Below, piece by piece: positions 12,025-24,300 of a DNA stretch of 64,000 nucleotides. The stretch's first letter is position 1, and the number at the start of each line of letters is the position of its first letter. Source of the stretch: Balaenoptera acutorostrata (taxonomy: Eukaryota; Chordata; Mammalia; Artiodactyla; Balaenopteridae); NCBI RefSeq assembly GCF_949987535.1, contig NC_080077.1:37103389-37167388 (forward strand), in the 5' to 3' direction. The position numbers and the translations under genes are program-made. The notes beneath the pieces are model-generated. The model was not told the DNA's origin, did no database searches, and saw only the letters and a list, made by a program, of their open reading frames with translations.

Positions 12025-12250
12025 AAAGACATGGGCTGGGGAGTCAGACTCCCTCAATTTCTACCATTTAGTAGTGATTCCACCTTAGGTAAGTCATTAA
12101 TTTTTCAGGGCTTCCATTTCCTCAATTGGGAAATAATAATAGAGTACTTATCTCATGACCATCACAAGTTATTGTAAAGATTAATTGCGATAAGATATGT
12201 AGAGTGCTTAGGATAGTACCTGATGCATAAGCGCTCAATAAATATTTACT
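12025..12250 (+). mobile_element. MIR SINE, sense
   Basis: Nearly complete MIR: 'gggctggggagtcagactcc', 'ggtaagtcattaatttttca', 'gggaaataataatagagtac' and the 3' end 'gcgctcaataaatatttact'. A mariner MITE is inserted directly at its 3' edge. Confidence 0.8.
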
Positions 12251-12251
12251 A

Positions 12252-12316
12252 TTTGAATTGACCAAAAAGTTCATTTGGGTTTTGAAAAACCCAAATGAAC
12301 TTTTTGGCCAACCCAA
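12252..12316. mobile_element. Mariner-type MITE (near-perfect hairpin)
   Basis: A 65-bp palindromic element flanked by TA on both sides. The right arm ends GGCCAACCCAA-TA, the terminal repeat of cetartiodactyl mariner elements; the left arm is its mirror image with a few substitutions. The arms ACCAAAAAGTTCATTTGGGT and its reverse complement are almost contiguous, separated by a few bases. No transposase is present. Confidence 0.85.
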
Positions 12317-12659
12317 TATTATTACAAATAAACTGCTTGATGCTGCTTCTAAAAAAAAAAAATCACATAATCAAATTAATAAGTGCCAATACATGCCTAA
12401 ATCTGCAAAGCAAAACACAAATCAAATATTTTTTCACCTCTCTCCCTAGATATTGCCCACTTAAGGGAGATGCTTGAGAAAATACCCTTGTAGGGCCTGA
12501 GGACCTCTGATACCATCATGTTATCTATTTGTCCTCCTTATCAAAGGTAAATGGGATTAACAGACTGACTAATGTCTGTTATTCTTAAGGTAGTAACAAC
12601 AAGAATTTTGTGTGACCGCTTCCCAGAAGACAGGCTAGAAGAAATAGGCATAAGATGTG

Positions 12660-13185
12660 AATAAGACATCTCACAAAGGAGAAAACATAAATGGCTAAGA
12701 AATACATTAACGGATGCTCATCCTCATTAATAGTCAGGGAAATACAAATTAGAACTACAATGAAATAACATTGCACATTCTTGAAATTGGCAAAAACTAA
12801 GAAATCTAACAATATCAGATGGACAGAATATTCTAATAGGCATGTAAATGGTACAATCACTTTGTGAAACATTGAGGGGTTATCTTGTAAAGCCAAATAC
12901 TCACATACTCCATGGACCAGCTGTTCCATCCCAGTGAAGCTCTTTCTCATGGGCCTCAGGACAATGGTTAGAGCCAAACAAAACTGCAAGCAACTCTGTG
13001 CACTGACAGGAGAATGGATTAAATAGTGGTATATTGGTACATTCACACAGAAGAATATTAAACCCACACACAAATGAAATATAGCAGCAATAACAACATG
13101 AAAAAATCTTAGAAACAATGTTGAAGGGAAAAGAAAAAAGCACATCTCTAACAAGTAAATGTATATATTGAATAGTATAATGACA
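12660..13185 (+). mobile_element. Old L1 fragment, sense
   Basis: Typical L1 ORF2 carboxy-terminal wording: 'tcagggaaatacaaattaga', 'aatggtacaatcactttgtg' and 'agcaataacaacatgaaaaa'. The 189-codon antisense frame across it is a shadow. Confidence 0.7.
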
Positions 13186-13189
13186 TTTT

Positions 13190-13335
13190 ACATCTATTAA
13201 TCCATTTAATTCTCCTAACATCTCTTTGAGGAAGGTAGTATTGCTTTCATTTTACAGATGAGGAACCTGAGGCACAGAGAGTTTAAGTATTGATAACTTG
13301 CTGATAAGTGGAGGTTCCAGGATCTAGCTGACATT
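13190..13335 (-). mobile_element. MIR SINE, antisense
   Basis: 'cattttacagatgaggaacc' followed by 'tgaggcacagagagtttaag' is the antisense MIR core. Confidence 0.8.
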
Positions 13336-14234
13336 TACTTCATGCTTACACAGTACCACACACTTGCCTAGATTATTATTTTATGAAAAATGCTCCACAT
13401 AAAATGTCCTTGATTTTTCTGCCTGATTTAATCTTTCTTCCAAAATCAACACAATGAGTTAGAACTGGAGAATCCAGTTTATCATATGCCTTTGCACTCT
13501 TTCAACCTTATCACAAAAGTGCAAGCTCACTGGATAGTTTGATCTTCCTAAAATGGTCTTCTGAACTATTTTCTGGATTTCACATGTGGAAACAGAATGT
13601 GATTCACTTTCAATGCCCTAAATTAGCCCTGAGGCCTGGAACTTCCCTTCAGTCTACACTTTTCAGAATGCCAGTAACCAAGAGATCTGAAAATGAAGGA
13701 ATTCGTTTCCCAGGAAGCATCCACACACACCACCACCACCACCCTACCCCCCAGAAATCTCTTCCTCAGTCTTCACTTAATACCCCTGAGACCCAAAGGA
13801 CAGAACTTGAGCAGCTAGAGGAAGAATCATTTCTTCCTGCCTCACAGTCTTAAGAATAATGCTTGTAAACTTGTGACTAAGCACTATATAGCAGGGAGGG
13901 GAGGAGAGCCAGGAATCCAGAACCTTTGTTTTATTCCCAGGTTCTTCTGCTTAGCTGTGCAATGCTGGGCAAATTCAAATTCAAATTCTCTGGGGTTCAT
14001 TTCCTTTAGTTATGCACTTTGCTCAGTGACAAACATTTATCAAATGCCTCCTAGGTGCCGTTCACCCTGCCAAGCATTGGGGCTATAGGGATGCATAAGA
14101 TGTCGTTAGCCACAGAGGACCTCCCAGCCATTAAAGAGCTGTCTTTCCAGAGTGGAAAACTATGGATCTTGGTGCCTGAGGTGGTTAAGCAGAGTGTGGG
14201 TAACCTTGTGGTGGAGATGTAGAGACTACACAAT

Positions 14235-14475
14235 GGTCAGCGTACTGTTGTGGTTAAGAGCTCAGCTCTGGGGTCAGTCATAACTATACATATCCTGGCT
14301 TTAACCCTCATGAACCCTGTGACTTCAGGCAAGTTACCTAACCTCCTGAAGAATCAGTTTACTCATCTCTAACACAGAGATAATAATTACACTATATTCA
14401 ATTTGAGGATCAAATATGATAAATTCATATAAAAAGGAGGGTGAAAGTCATGATAAATAAATGTTACCTGTCTTC
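14235..14475 (+). mobile_element. MIR SINE, sense
   Basis: 'gtggttaagagctcagctct', 'gcaagttacctaacctcctg' and 'gataataattacactatatt' follow the MIR consensus order. Confidence 0.75.
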
Positions 14476-14786
14476 CTCATTCTCCTCTTCATATTATTAT
14501 TGTTAATACCTCATTTGTTTCTCAGCAAGGCGTTGTTGCAGGGTTTGGAGGTTTAGAAGTCGTCCATCAATCTTGCTCAGCTCTAGCTAACTCACTGGAG
14601 AATGGTACTTTAGATGGATATTCAGATCTTGTCCCAAGACCTTTCCTGAAGATGTTGACATGTGTTAATGGGATGATTACAGGCCAGTGCAAAGTGAAGT
14701 TGACCTTGGAGGTGGTTACTTCTAAATGTTCTGAAGTATGGGGGATGGTGTAATTAAGCATAGAATAAACAAGAGGATGCATTTTA

Positions 14787-15079
14787 TAAATTTTTATTTA
14801 TTTATTTATTTATTTATGGCTGTGTTGGGTCTTCGTTTCTGTGCGAGGGCTCTCTCTAGTTGTGGCAAGCGGGGGCCACTCTTCATCGCGGTGCGCGGGC
14901 CTCTCACTATCGCGGCCTCTCTTGTTGCGGAGCACAGGCTCCAGACGCGCAGGCTCAGTAATTGTGGCTCACGGGCCCAGTTGCTCCGCGGCATGTGGGA
15001 TCCTCCCAGACCAGGCCTCGAACCCGTATCTCCTGCATTGGCAGGCAGATTCTCAACCACTGCGCCACCAGGGAAGCCC
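14787..15079 (-). mobile_element. CHR-type SINE (long form), minus orientation
   Basis: On the plus strand it starts with (ATTT)n and ends CACCAGGGAAGCCC. Perfect 14-bp target duplication GAGGATGCATTTTA at 14773-14786 and 15080-15093. Confidence 0.95.
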
Positions 15080-15334
15080 GAGGATGCATTTTAGATAAAG
15101 TGAGGATGTGTTAATACATTCTATTGGGAGAGGTTTAAATAAAGAGTGAAAATCATGCTGAATAAACTTGACTTGATCTAAAAAATTATGGTCCAGAAAT
15201 TTTATCAGGAATGAATGATGAATATGACTACAAAGAAATTGTAATTAACTTCTCATGTATTAAAAATGCATGTATTTCAAAAATATAAACTGAGCGAAAT
15301 ATTTGCTATATTTTGTCATCTATGTTTATGACAA

Positions 15335-16110
15335 AGGGCTAATTTTGTGAATATACAAAAGAAATCTTACAAATCAGTAAGATGACAAATAACTCAATAG
15401 AAAAATGGATAAAGGACTCGGACAAAATATTCAGGAAAAAAGACACAAATCTGGCCAATACATGTGGGAAGATGTTCAACATCATTCATGATTAGAATAT
15501 GAAACTTAAGATAACATTCAGCAAAGATTAAAAAGAGATCAGTATAACCAATATTAGTGAGAGTGTGAGGTAACTAACTGGCATACTCATACACAGTTGG
15601 TGTAAACTAGTATAACTTTTATGGAGGAGTAATTAATATCTTTTAATGTAAAAAGTACATATACTCTGACTCACTGCTATAAGTTATCTTACAAATATAC
15701 AAATTCATAATGCACAAAGTTCTATATGCAAGGATGTTCACTAAGAATTATTTGTAATAGCCAAAAAAAATCCATTAGTGAAGAACTGTTTAAACAATGA
15801 CAGATCCATGCAATGAATAATGAGGTAAGTCTACCTATATCGATAAAAAATGCTGTTCATAGTATATTGTTAAATCAGAAAGACAAACTAAAGAACAGTG
15901 TGCATAGTAGGCTTCTGTTTATATGAAGAAGATATAAATAAGGATATATGCGTAGAAATGCCCTAGAAGGAAACACAAGGAACTTTTGTGGTTGTTACCT
16001 CTGGAGATATAGGGGAGGAAATGTTTGTCTTTTACTGAATTCCCTCTGTACTGTTTGAAAACTTTACCATGAACACGTATTACTTTTATAATTAAAGAAA
16101 GAAACAAAAC
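15335..16110 (+). mobile_element. Old L1 (L1M-type) 3' region, sense
   Basis: 'gaaaaatggataaaggactc', 'aacatcattcatgattagaa' and 'tactcatacacagttggtgt' match the end of L1 ORF2; the tail continues to about 16110. Confidence 0.75.
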
Positions 16111-16282
16111 CTCAGTTTAAAAATTCTAAATAGCAAATGGGAACCATTGAATATGTCTGAAAGTAGTTTTCATAACTAAGTTGCTATCTTAGAAGATGAA
16201 CTTTCCTTTGCAACTCTCACATCATTAGTTGATTCCTCCATTCAAGGGAAGTATTTCTTCACTAATTTATTTATCTAACCCT

Positions 16283-16495
16283 TAGCAGTGCTTACTTTAC
16301 GTCAGACACTATTTTAAGTGCTCTAATCATGATACAATCATGGGGTGGTTATTATTATCCCCATAATGGAGATCAGGAAAATGAGGCACATAGAGGTTAA
16401 ACTGCTTAACCAAGGTCACATAGCTAGTAAGCTCTAGAGCTGAGATTCAAACCCAGACTGTCTGGCTCTAGAGAATCCATGCCTTAATCCATGTT
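16283..16495 (-). mobile_element. MIR SINE, antisense
   Basis: 'tattattatccccataatgg', 'gaggcacatagaggttaaac', 'aaggtcacatagctagtaag' and 'gattcaaacccagactgtct' follow the antisense MIR consensus. Confidence 0.85.
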
Positions 16496-17852
16496 TTGTT
16501 GCCTTTCGAAGTCTTTAGAAGCTTTGAGTTCTACCTGGGTGATCTGGTTGTATGATCTGCTGAGAGGGACATATGTCATATAACCCCCACCTCTCCTTGG
16601 GACACCCCAGGTCAAACCTACCCACTTTTCTGACCCTTTGGAGGATCTAAGAGGGAAACAAATGCTGTAAGAGAACAAGACTAGGCCTTGCTGGGTATGG
16701 AGTAATAATGGGGCCTTTTAACAGCTCTCAAGGTCAACACAGTACCTCAACACAGCGTATCTTTGTAGAAATATTCTTACTGTTAATTGGAATCTTCAAA
16801 GATGAAAGGGCTGATCTCAGTCAGCTGTTAGGTAAAATGTGGCTGATCCACCAGCCTGTAGAGATTGTGGTTAAACCATGGACTGCTGTGGGGATTAAAG
16901 GCTGAATTGATTGGCTGAATTCCCATGTTTTCAAAATATGTCAAGGTAAGGAGGATTTTTTAGCTGCAGAGACATGAGAAGACATGCCTTATCATCCAAG
17001 TTTGTTGAATGTGAATGTTTCTTGTAGGTGTTTCTTGTTTAGCATATTCCTCAGTGTAAACTCAGAGTTATATTAAGCTAGATCAAGGTTACTTTTTGTA
17101 ACCCTAGAAGTGGAGTGGTTGATGAAATGATGGGCTTTTGTTGATAGGGAAATAGGACACCAAGATTATCTAATCGTCTTTTCTTATGCCTTTTGATTGC
17201 CCTTCATTCTAACAGGCTGATATTGAAAACTTTCTCCACAGGCAGTCAGGTTCTCTGGGTGTGCATGTGGCCATTGGGCATCCCAGCTGGCAAGCTTAAT
17301 AAGGAAGATTGGTTACTGACTAGAACTGTTTGAGGCATTTTGGGCAGTTCATTATTCCTTGATGATTCTGAAACTGGTTGCACAGTTCTGTGTAAGGAAT
17401 GAATTGTTTTTCCTTCCTGTGGCTCATTGTGATTGTGATGGGTGCCTGGTGAGGGGTATGGCTCCTATAGGACTGCCATGGCAGTAGAATGTCCAGTATG
17501 GCAACAAAACACATACTGATGGCCAAGGCAGGAAATGTTTGAGACAAGGCCTGGGCACTGGGAGAGGTTTTTCATTATTTTTCATTGAAGATGAGGATCA
17601 GGAATCCTATAGAGATCTAAGTTTTCAGTGTGATCAGGGAACTGAACCCTCTGGTCACTTTATTAGTTGACGACCTAAGCAGTGAGACACAATGTTACTT
17701 TAGGTGGTACCACGTTTTGTAAGGATCCATAATGGCAGGGACAAATCAAAGTACCGAGAACTAAAGAAGGTTCTCTGTGGTGAGGGAGTAACAGTCTGAG
17801 TTCATTGCTGATGACATAACGATTTGGCTGTGCCAAATCTTGATCTCAAGTT

Positions 17853-18080
17853 GTGCTGTTCAACATGGCAGCCACTGGCCACATGTGGCTAAACTTAAAT
17901 ACTTTAAGATTAAATAAAATTAATAAGGTTAAGTGAATAAAATAGAAAATTCAGCTCCTCAGTCATCCAAGTCACTTTTCAAGTGTTCAACACCAGTATG
18001 GTAAGCTAGTGGCAACCGTAAAGGACAACGCACATTCATGGAACAGTTCTATCAGAGTAGAATGTTCTGTTGAGCAGCAC
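17853..18080. mobile_element. Non-autonomous DNA transposon fossil with terminal inverted repeats
   Basis: About 228 bp bounded by GTGCTGTTCAAC at the left and GTTGAGCAGCAC at the right, which are inverted repeats with one mismatch. Internally it has paired 'ggccacatgtggctaaactt' and 'gctagtggcaaccgtaaagg' segments typical of an ancient mammalian DNA element. I do not name the family. Confidence 0.65.
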
Positions 18081-19244
18081 TGATCTAGAAAATAAATAGG
18101 TCTCCAAAGATATTCTATCAAAAAACACCATTTGGATGCTTGCTTGACCATACCATGGAGTCTCTGTCTGGTTTTTATTCTGAACCACTAGAGATCTGAA
18201 GTAGAAGGGTGGAGGCAGTAGGATTTTAGATTTTGGTGTGAATTGTAAAGTCATTTTTTCAGTTAAGATACCTTTTGTTGGCAGATCACTATGGATAATG
18301 GTCATAGGCAAGGAGGTAGGAGGATGTGATGCTCTGAGGTTAGGGCTTACCCTGAATGAGGAGTGTGTGACCTGATTGGGCAGAAGGAAGTAGTCAAAGG
18401 TACCTTTAATACTTGCACAAAGGGCCAGTACAGCTGTTTAGTTTCTGGAACTTCCTTTGGTTTCTGACCTCCGTACCTTTATCTGATTATATTGGTAAAA
18501 ATAGGTTAGGCATCCTAAGAAGAACATGAATCTCAGCTTCCCTTTCTGGTTTAAGAGATTCTTATTGCCTTCCTCAAAAGGCAAGTACTTCTTTTATTAG
18601 TCCTGTTTCATATGCCTCTAAAACTTCAAAAGGATTTAAGGAAAGGGAAATCAAATGAAGGCCAATAATACTTCTCACACTAGTTCAGGGTGTTCCTGGT
18701 GGCTTGTAGCATGGGGTTGTATCTAAATCATTTTCAACAGAGTCTGGTGAGACATTTGGTTGCCCCCTCCTGTCCACATCTCTTGATGTAGACTCATGAA
18801 CTGAGGAATTGGCAAGGAATGAACACTGTTTGAGGTCTTCATCTTTAGGGGCTAGGAGACAGGATGTCAAAGAAAATCAGAGGGTAAGGTAAGGTGTCTC
18901 TCATGGAAGTTAGGAAGTAGGTCAAGAGAGAGATATTAAAAAGTCACTATTCAAAGAACAGCTAGGATTAAGAACAGAGAAACTGCTAGACAGAGCCAAG
19001 AGTTTTCTCTAGTAACTAACTGTAACAGGAGCAGTTTTCATGAACTGATGAAAGAATAGGAGAGTGGCTACAGGGAACAAAGAGGGAATTTCCAAGGCAG
19101 CAATAAAAACACGAGCACTGGACCTTATTTATTTAGTCTTGGATATTTCATCAATTCTCTCATGCAAGTAAAAGCTCTAGCATGCAATAAATACTTGTTG
19201 AATGAATCCTCAGGAAAGAAAGTCACACTGAATGCATAAATTCC

Positions 19245-19250
19245 TTTATT
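19245..19250 (-). terminator. NCOA7: Candidate distal poly(A) signal of NCOA7
   Basis: AATAAA on the minus strand about 1.98 kb after the stop codon, with a downstream TGTGACTTTCTTTCC-like GT/T-rich element. The resulting 3' UTR length is plausible for an NCOA7 transcript of several kb. Confidence 0.55.
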
Positions 19251-20503
19251 GAAAATATTGGGCTAGCACTGCATTACATACATTCAATATCCATAAATGA
19301 AGGGCCACACATTTCTGATTGGACAATACTGTTTTAAATAGAGAACACAGCATCTGGATATGCTCTCACAAGTATAATATCATGGACTAAACTAGGTAGG
19401 AGTGAACTATATGCAAAATGACCATTTCGTTAATAGCATATGGTTGCAAATGGCATAAATGGTAAACGTGATCATCATGAGACATTCCTGGTATCTCATA
19501 CCAACACATCATTTAACAAGCAGATTAAGGTTAAACTGCCAATAAGTTGTTAATCAAGAGTTCTCAATAGGAGAACTTGGGTGAAAGTACACCCAGGCTA
19601 TAGACTTAAGATTTTATAGCGTTCATTTAAACTTGCATGGAATGTGGGTGGAGTAAAGTAACTGTTGATCTGACAGGAGGCCACTTGGCAATTCGTTTGT
19701 TCTCTTTTATAAATAGTCTAAAATAAGAGAATAAGCTAAAGGAAATATTCTGCCAGCTTAAGGCCAACATTCTAAGAACTGTTTACTTCTTTAAAATGCA
19801 GGTATATAAACACTACTTTTTATTAATTTTTCCTTCAAAGATCATGGGGTATGTAACTTATGACAGACCACTTTCTCAGCTTTGGCTATTATTTAACATT
19901 TTTTTCCATTAGCAGTCTTTGGCTTTCATAAAAGTCTGACAGTCAATAATATTTGTTAAATTTTAACAAGTCTTTATTATTAACTTTAATAAAAGAGTGT
20001 TTTATGATGTGAAAGTGAGTTGATATTAAAAAACAAGTTTTTATTCCAATTTTGGTATGAATGCATTTCTTTGCATTGATTTTTCTCAAGAGTCTAGAAA
20101 TCAAGACAATTGGGATAATTTGACATTTTTTTCATTTGATATAAAATATACAGAAATTAAAACAGTCTCATTTCAAACAGAGGCCTGTTCATTAATGCAA
20201 AAACTTGGGGAAAATTATGCAAAAAAATCCAATAAAAATACAATTTTTGTTAATAACACGTGATTTTATAAGAAGCAAAACATTTTCTTTTCAAAAGCAG
20301 GGTTTGTTCTAAATCTAGGATCATAAAGGTATACATTTCTGTAAATATCAACTTATGACTGAGAGAAATAGCTTATTCTTCTTTACACAATTATGTTCTG
20401 AGTAAATAACTAAAAATGTACCTTTTGAATGACTAAATGGAAAGCTGGCCTACAACAGTCAAATCAATAAACATTGGTATTGAGTTGTAAAAAATTCAGA
20501 ATT

Positions 20504-20540
20504 ATGTGTGTATATATATGTGTGTATACATATATATATT
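20504..20540. repeat. TG/TA simple repeat in the NCOA7 3' UTR
   Basis: A short imperfect (TG)n(TA)n stretch with self-complementary portions, lying within the predicted 3' UTR. Confidence 0.75.
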
Positions 20541-21225
20541 TGGACATTAAGCAGCACATACATATACATATCACCCTAAACAATCAGGGCAAAAAAAATT
20601 TAATATAAAACTATATAAATCAAATGGGTTTGTTGCCAAAACATAGCACAAAATGTGTACATTTCTTTATTTCAAGATTTGACATATTAAAAGAAAAAAC
20701 TGCCAACACATTTCAGACAATATACTAGAAATAATAAATAAAACAGTTTTTAAAAATCATATATTCCCTTTAAGTGCTGCGCACTTTGAATTTTTCTAAA
20801 TGAGACTAAACTTTTCCATGGCAAACAATAGTATGCTGTACATTTTGGTAATGAAAATTATATTGATAAATATACAAGGAATGTATATATTTCCACAGTA
20901 TTTTCTTTTTCACAGTTACCAAAAATAAAAATTGCATTCAACTCACATCTATAAATATTCTGATTCCTCACTGTATGGATCTGAAGGAAGTGAGAGTATA
21001 AAGTCTTTCAACAATCTGGACTTCAGATTTCTTTCTTCATCGTCTGCCTTCCACATGTACCTTTCAGAACCTCTCTGCAATGTGATCACACGCTGAGATG
21101 ATGGCAGAAAGAAAGCACTATGATGGGATGAGGCAGTCTGGGCTGGGGCTTGGTCTTCCAGCCAGCTTTCGCAGGCCTGATTGAACCCAGTCTTTTTAAT
21201 GTTGTATTTTAAGGCAGTCTGAATT

Positions 21226-21361
21226 TCACTCAAATGTCCATACCTCGATATCTTGAACTATGAAGTCTTCCTTTTTGGAAAGAATATCATTATTAAAAGT
21301 GCTGCAGGAGTTGCTTCGTCCATGGTATAAATCAGCATCTAGCCATAAACCAAATCGTCCC
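21226..21361 (-). CDS. NCOA7: NCOA7 terminal coding exon ([16 protein letters not shown]...EVWTFE, stop)
   Basis: 136 bp: one base completing Gly, 44 codons and TGA. Acceptor TTTTCAG|G. It carries the TLDc signature [19 protein letters not shown] and ends [16 protein letters not shown]. The human protein ends EVWAFD as I recall, so the last residues vary slightly. Confidence 0.96.
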
Positions 21362-24300
21362 CTGAAAAGGTTAATAAAACAAAATGGTGAAAACATTTCA
21401 ATTTTATGTGCACACTTTCTGTCCTCCCTTGCCCCAACTTCTTTTCTTTTATGCTATAGACAGACAAAACCCTAAACTGCTTGTAAAACAAAAGGTACGT
21501 TTCCTTTATTTCATTTAAATGACCCATCTTTCCTAAAAGACGGGTGGCAGTAGTCCCTCATTGAGAGACATAAGTAAGTCATTTTATCTTCAATTCTTAG
21601 TGTCATGTGTTAGACCACACTGTCCTAAATAATCGAAGCACATGGGCTAGCTAAAATCCCCTGACACCAAAGTTTCAGTTACCTGGGTCAAAACAGACTC
21701 ACTCAGGTCAGGTGGTAATTAATAATAACAACAACCTTACCCTCCACCACCAAGTTCCAAAGAACTTATGTCTCCATTGATAAAGTATGAGTTTTCTCCA
21801 CTCCACTTAAAGACCTTAGGGCAGAAACACAAGACAGAGAACAGACATTTCAATCTGGAGAATTCGCAAAGAGGGAGTATCAGCATAGTACCTGTGTGTG
21901 TGCAAGGGCACTACCCATTGGCTGAGGAAGCTGACTGCCAGACCTCTCCCACACCAGGATGAGATCTCCAAAGGGGTTATGAGGTAGGAAAGACCTCTCA
22001 GGCACATGTTGGCTCTGACTTGCAACCCCTCCCTGACCTTAGACCATGCAAAAGAGCAGTTCCCAAGGCCTGGGGAGGGAATCTAAGCAGTTTCTGTGCT
22101 GCAGTCATGAAGTGCTGGCCAGGCTAGAGTGAGGCCAGAGGAGGTTACAGGATGGGACAGCTGCTGCTCCAACCACAGCCCCCCACCTCCAACCCCACCG
22201 ACGCTCCTGACATTGTGACACCAGGAAGTTGGGTATTTCTTTCATCTAGGTACCTTGAAGTTAGGGCTAAACGTGTAGAGAAAAGTTTCGCCTGTGCCAT
22301 AATAGTGATCACTGAACTTGAAAGGATGAGTTGCGTATGCTCCAAAAACCTGTCAAAAGAAAACAGAAACCTTATCTACTTTCAACCAGAAACCTCCCAA
22401 AAAAAAGACTTTCTGAAATATTTTAGCACAATCCTATTCTGAGATCTCATTATATCTCTTTCAGCAAAGATCATTACTAAATCAGAGTTCCTGAATAAAA
22501 AAGACCACCATCAAACAAATAAAATGTCCCCAGTTCTCATTAGAACCCAAGTGGCTTAGAGAACTTATCTGTCAAAGGCCAACAATTGCTCCAGTTTTAA
22601 AAGACTTCCAAAGTCCACTATAGAGACAAATTTCTTTTAGTGAATACAGAGGACATACTGGAAACATTAAATAACAAGATGCATCTTGCACACAGAAATG
22701 AGTGGTTGAGAGAATGAAGGCCTATCTCTGATGTGTTTTATAAGTAAAATGGTGGCCAGAGATTTCCCTGGAGAAAATAAATTTTTCTTTCCTTTGATTC
22801 GTAAAAATGAGTTTTCAACATACTTATTAAAACTGCATCCTTAACATGACTGATCCAATATATCTTAGTTCAAAATGGCTTTTAAGAAAAAAGTAACAAT
22901 TCCATAATACTGTGGGCTTTAAAGGTGGTTTAGATGTATCTGAATCAATGATTTTTCTATTATTTCTTATTGGGGTTGGAAGGAGGAGTGTTTTCAGAAC
23001 ACGCGTGTCCACTGCTTCAGCTTCCTGTTCTCTGCTCAGATCCTGACCAGTGTGTGCAGGAGTGAGGACTGGCAAGAATATATATTCTGGAAATGTCCCT
23101 AGGTGATTCTGATATATCTTCTCCAAATCCCACTTGAGAAACAATGCGGTTTTTTTTTTAACATTTATTTATTTATTTGTTTGTGCCAGGTCTTAGTTGC
23201 GGCATGTGGGCTCCTTAGTTGCAGCTCGCTGGCTCCTTAGTTTTGGCATGCGAACTCTTAGTTGCGGCATGCATGTGGGATTTAGTTCCCTGACCAGGGA
23301 TCGAACCCGGGCCCCTGGCATTGGGAGCATGGAGTCTTAACCACTGCGCCACCAGGGAAGTCCCAAGAAACAATGTTTTAAATGGAGTCTACCTGAAAAA
23401 TGCCTTATAAGTTTTCAAACTAATTTAAATTGGATTATCGTCATCATGGAATCTCTTCTTTACCAAGTACACTCAGTTCCTAGCTCCTTGAAATACTAAA
23501 AATTAGGTAGAGTAGAAGTCTAGAAACTCTTTCTAACCCATGTTCTTCATACCAAAACCTGTCCCTAGAGCTGTTAAGAACAAGGAAAAAACAGTAACAA
23601 ATTTTCTTAGCAATCATGGAAATCTGTTTAAGCACTGGAGATATGATGATACTAAGAAATTACTGTTAATTTTTTAGGTATATAGCATTATGGTTATGTA
23701 AGAAAATGTCCATTTTATTTCTTTCTATTAATTAACTTAGGAAGAAATTGTAGAATAATGGTATTGTTGGGTCTATACCATCGAAAATTTTAACATGTTT
23801 GACAGTAACAGAACAAAGGAATCCAGGGGAATGAATGAAGATAGCCCAAAGTGGTAAAAGGAAGGTTAATATGACAAAACCTATAAATGTATAATTGCTC
23901 TCCTTTCTTCTCTCAGCTTTCTTAGTAGATAAGAATTATACAAACAACTATGTAACAATTTACTGTTGAGTTTGTAATATATATCAACGTAATATAACAA
24001 AATTACCACAAAAAGTGGAAAGATGTAATAGAGCAATATAGGAGTAACATTTCTATATCTCACTGGAATTAAGTTAATATAGATCGGACTCTATTACCTG
24101 ATGATCCTTCTATTATTTTCCACAATGCTTTGTGGTATAAATTACTCCACGGTCTCATTCAATTAAATTTGGGCCCCTTTGCAGGGGTAGTTTCTGTGGC
24201 CAGTCTATGAAGTTTATCCTGACTCCAGGAAGGCTCTCCTTAGCTGTCTCTTTCCCCGGTTCTCTCTGGTAAACTAGATGGTCTACAGCTTAGTTTGCTG

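Larger units (their letters stand above)
6660..19224. other. Intergenic region between the NCOA7 3' end and the HINT3 promoter
   Basis: About 12.5 kb without a supportable gene. The recognisable content is repeats: L1, L2, MIR, a DNA transposon, a mariner MITE and one SINE, each listed. Stretches in which I see nothing identifiable are 6660-7650, 8200-8685, 9420-10785, 16500-17850 and 18080-19220. Confidence 0.75.
19225..21225 (-). other. NCOA7: NCOA7 3' UTR (predicted)
   Basis: AT-rich, repeat-poor sequence downstream of the NCOA7 stop codon on the minus strand. A poly(A) signal AATAAA (TTTATT on the plus strand) sits at 19245-19250 and is followed on the gene strand by a T/GT-rich stretch, so cleavage near 19225 is plausible. 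Other AATAAA candidates on the gene strand (for example near 20668 and 19972) could give shorter 3' ends. The end is inferred and not proven. Confidence 0.65.

Noticed and set aside
12585..13154. 189-codon minus-strand open frame
   Set aside because: Antisense shadow of an old L1 fragment; hydrophobic low-complexity translation and no family match.
20949..21233. 94-codon minus-strand frame overlapping the NCOA7 stop codon
   Set aside because: It begins with a TTG and not an ATG, sits in the 3' UTR in another frame, and resembles nothing known.
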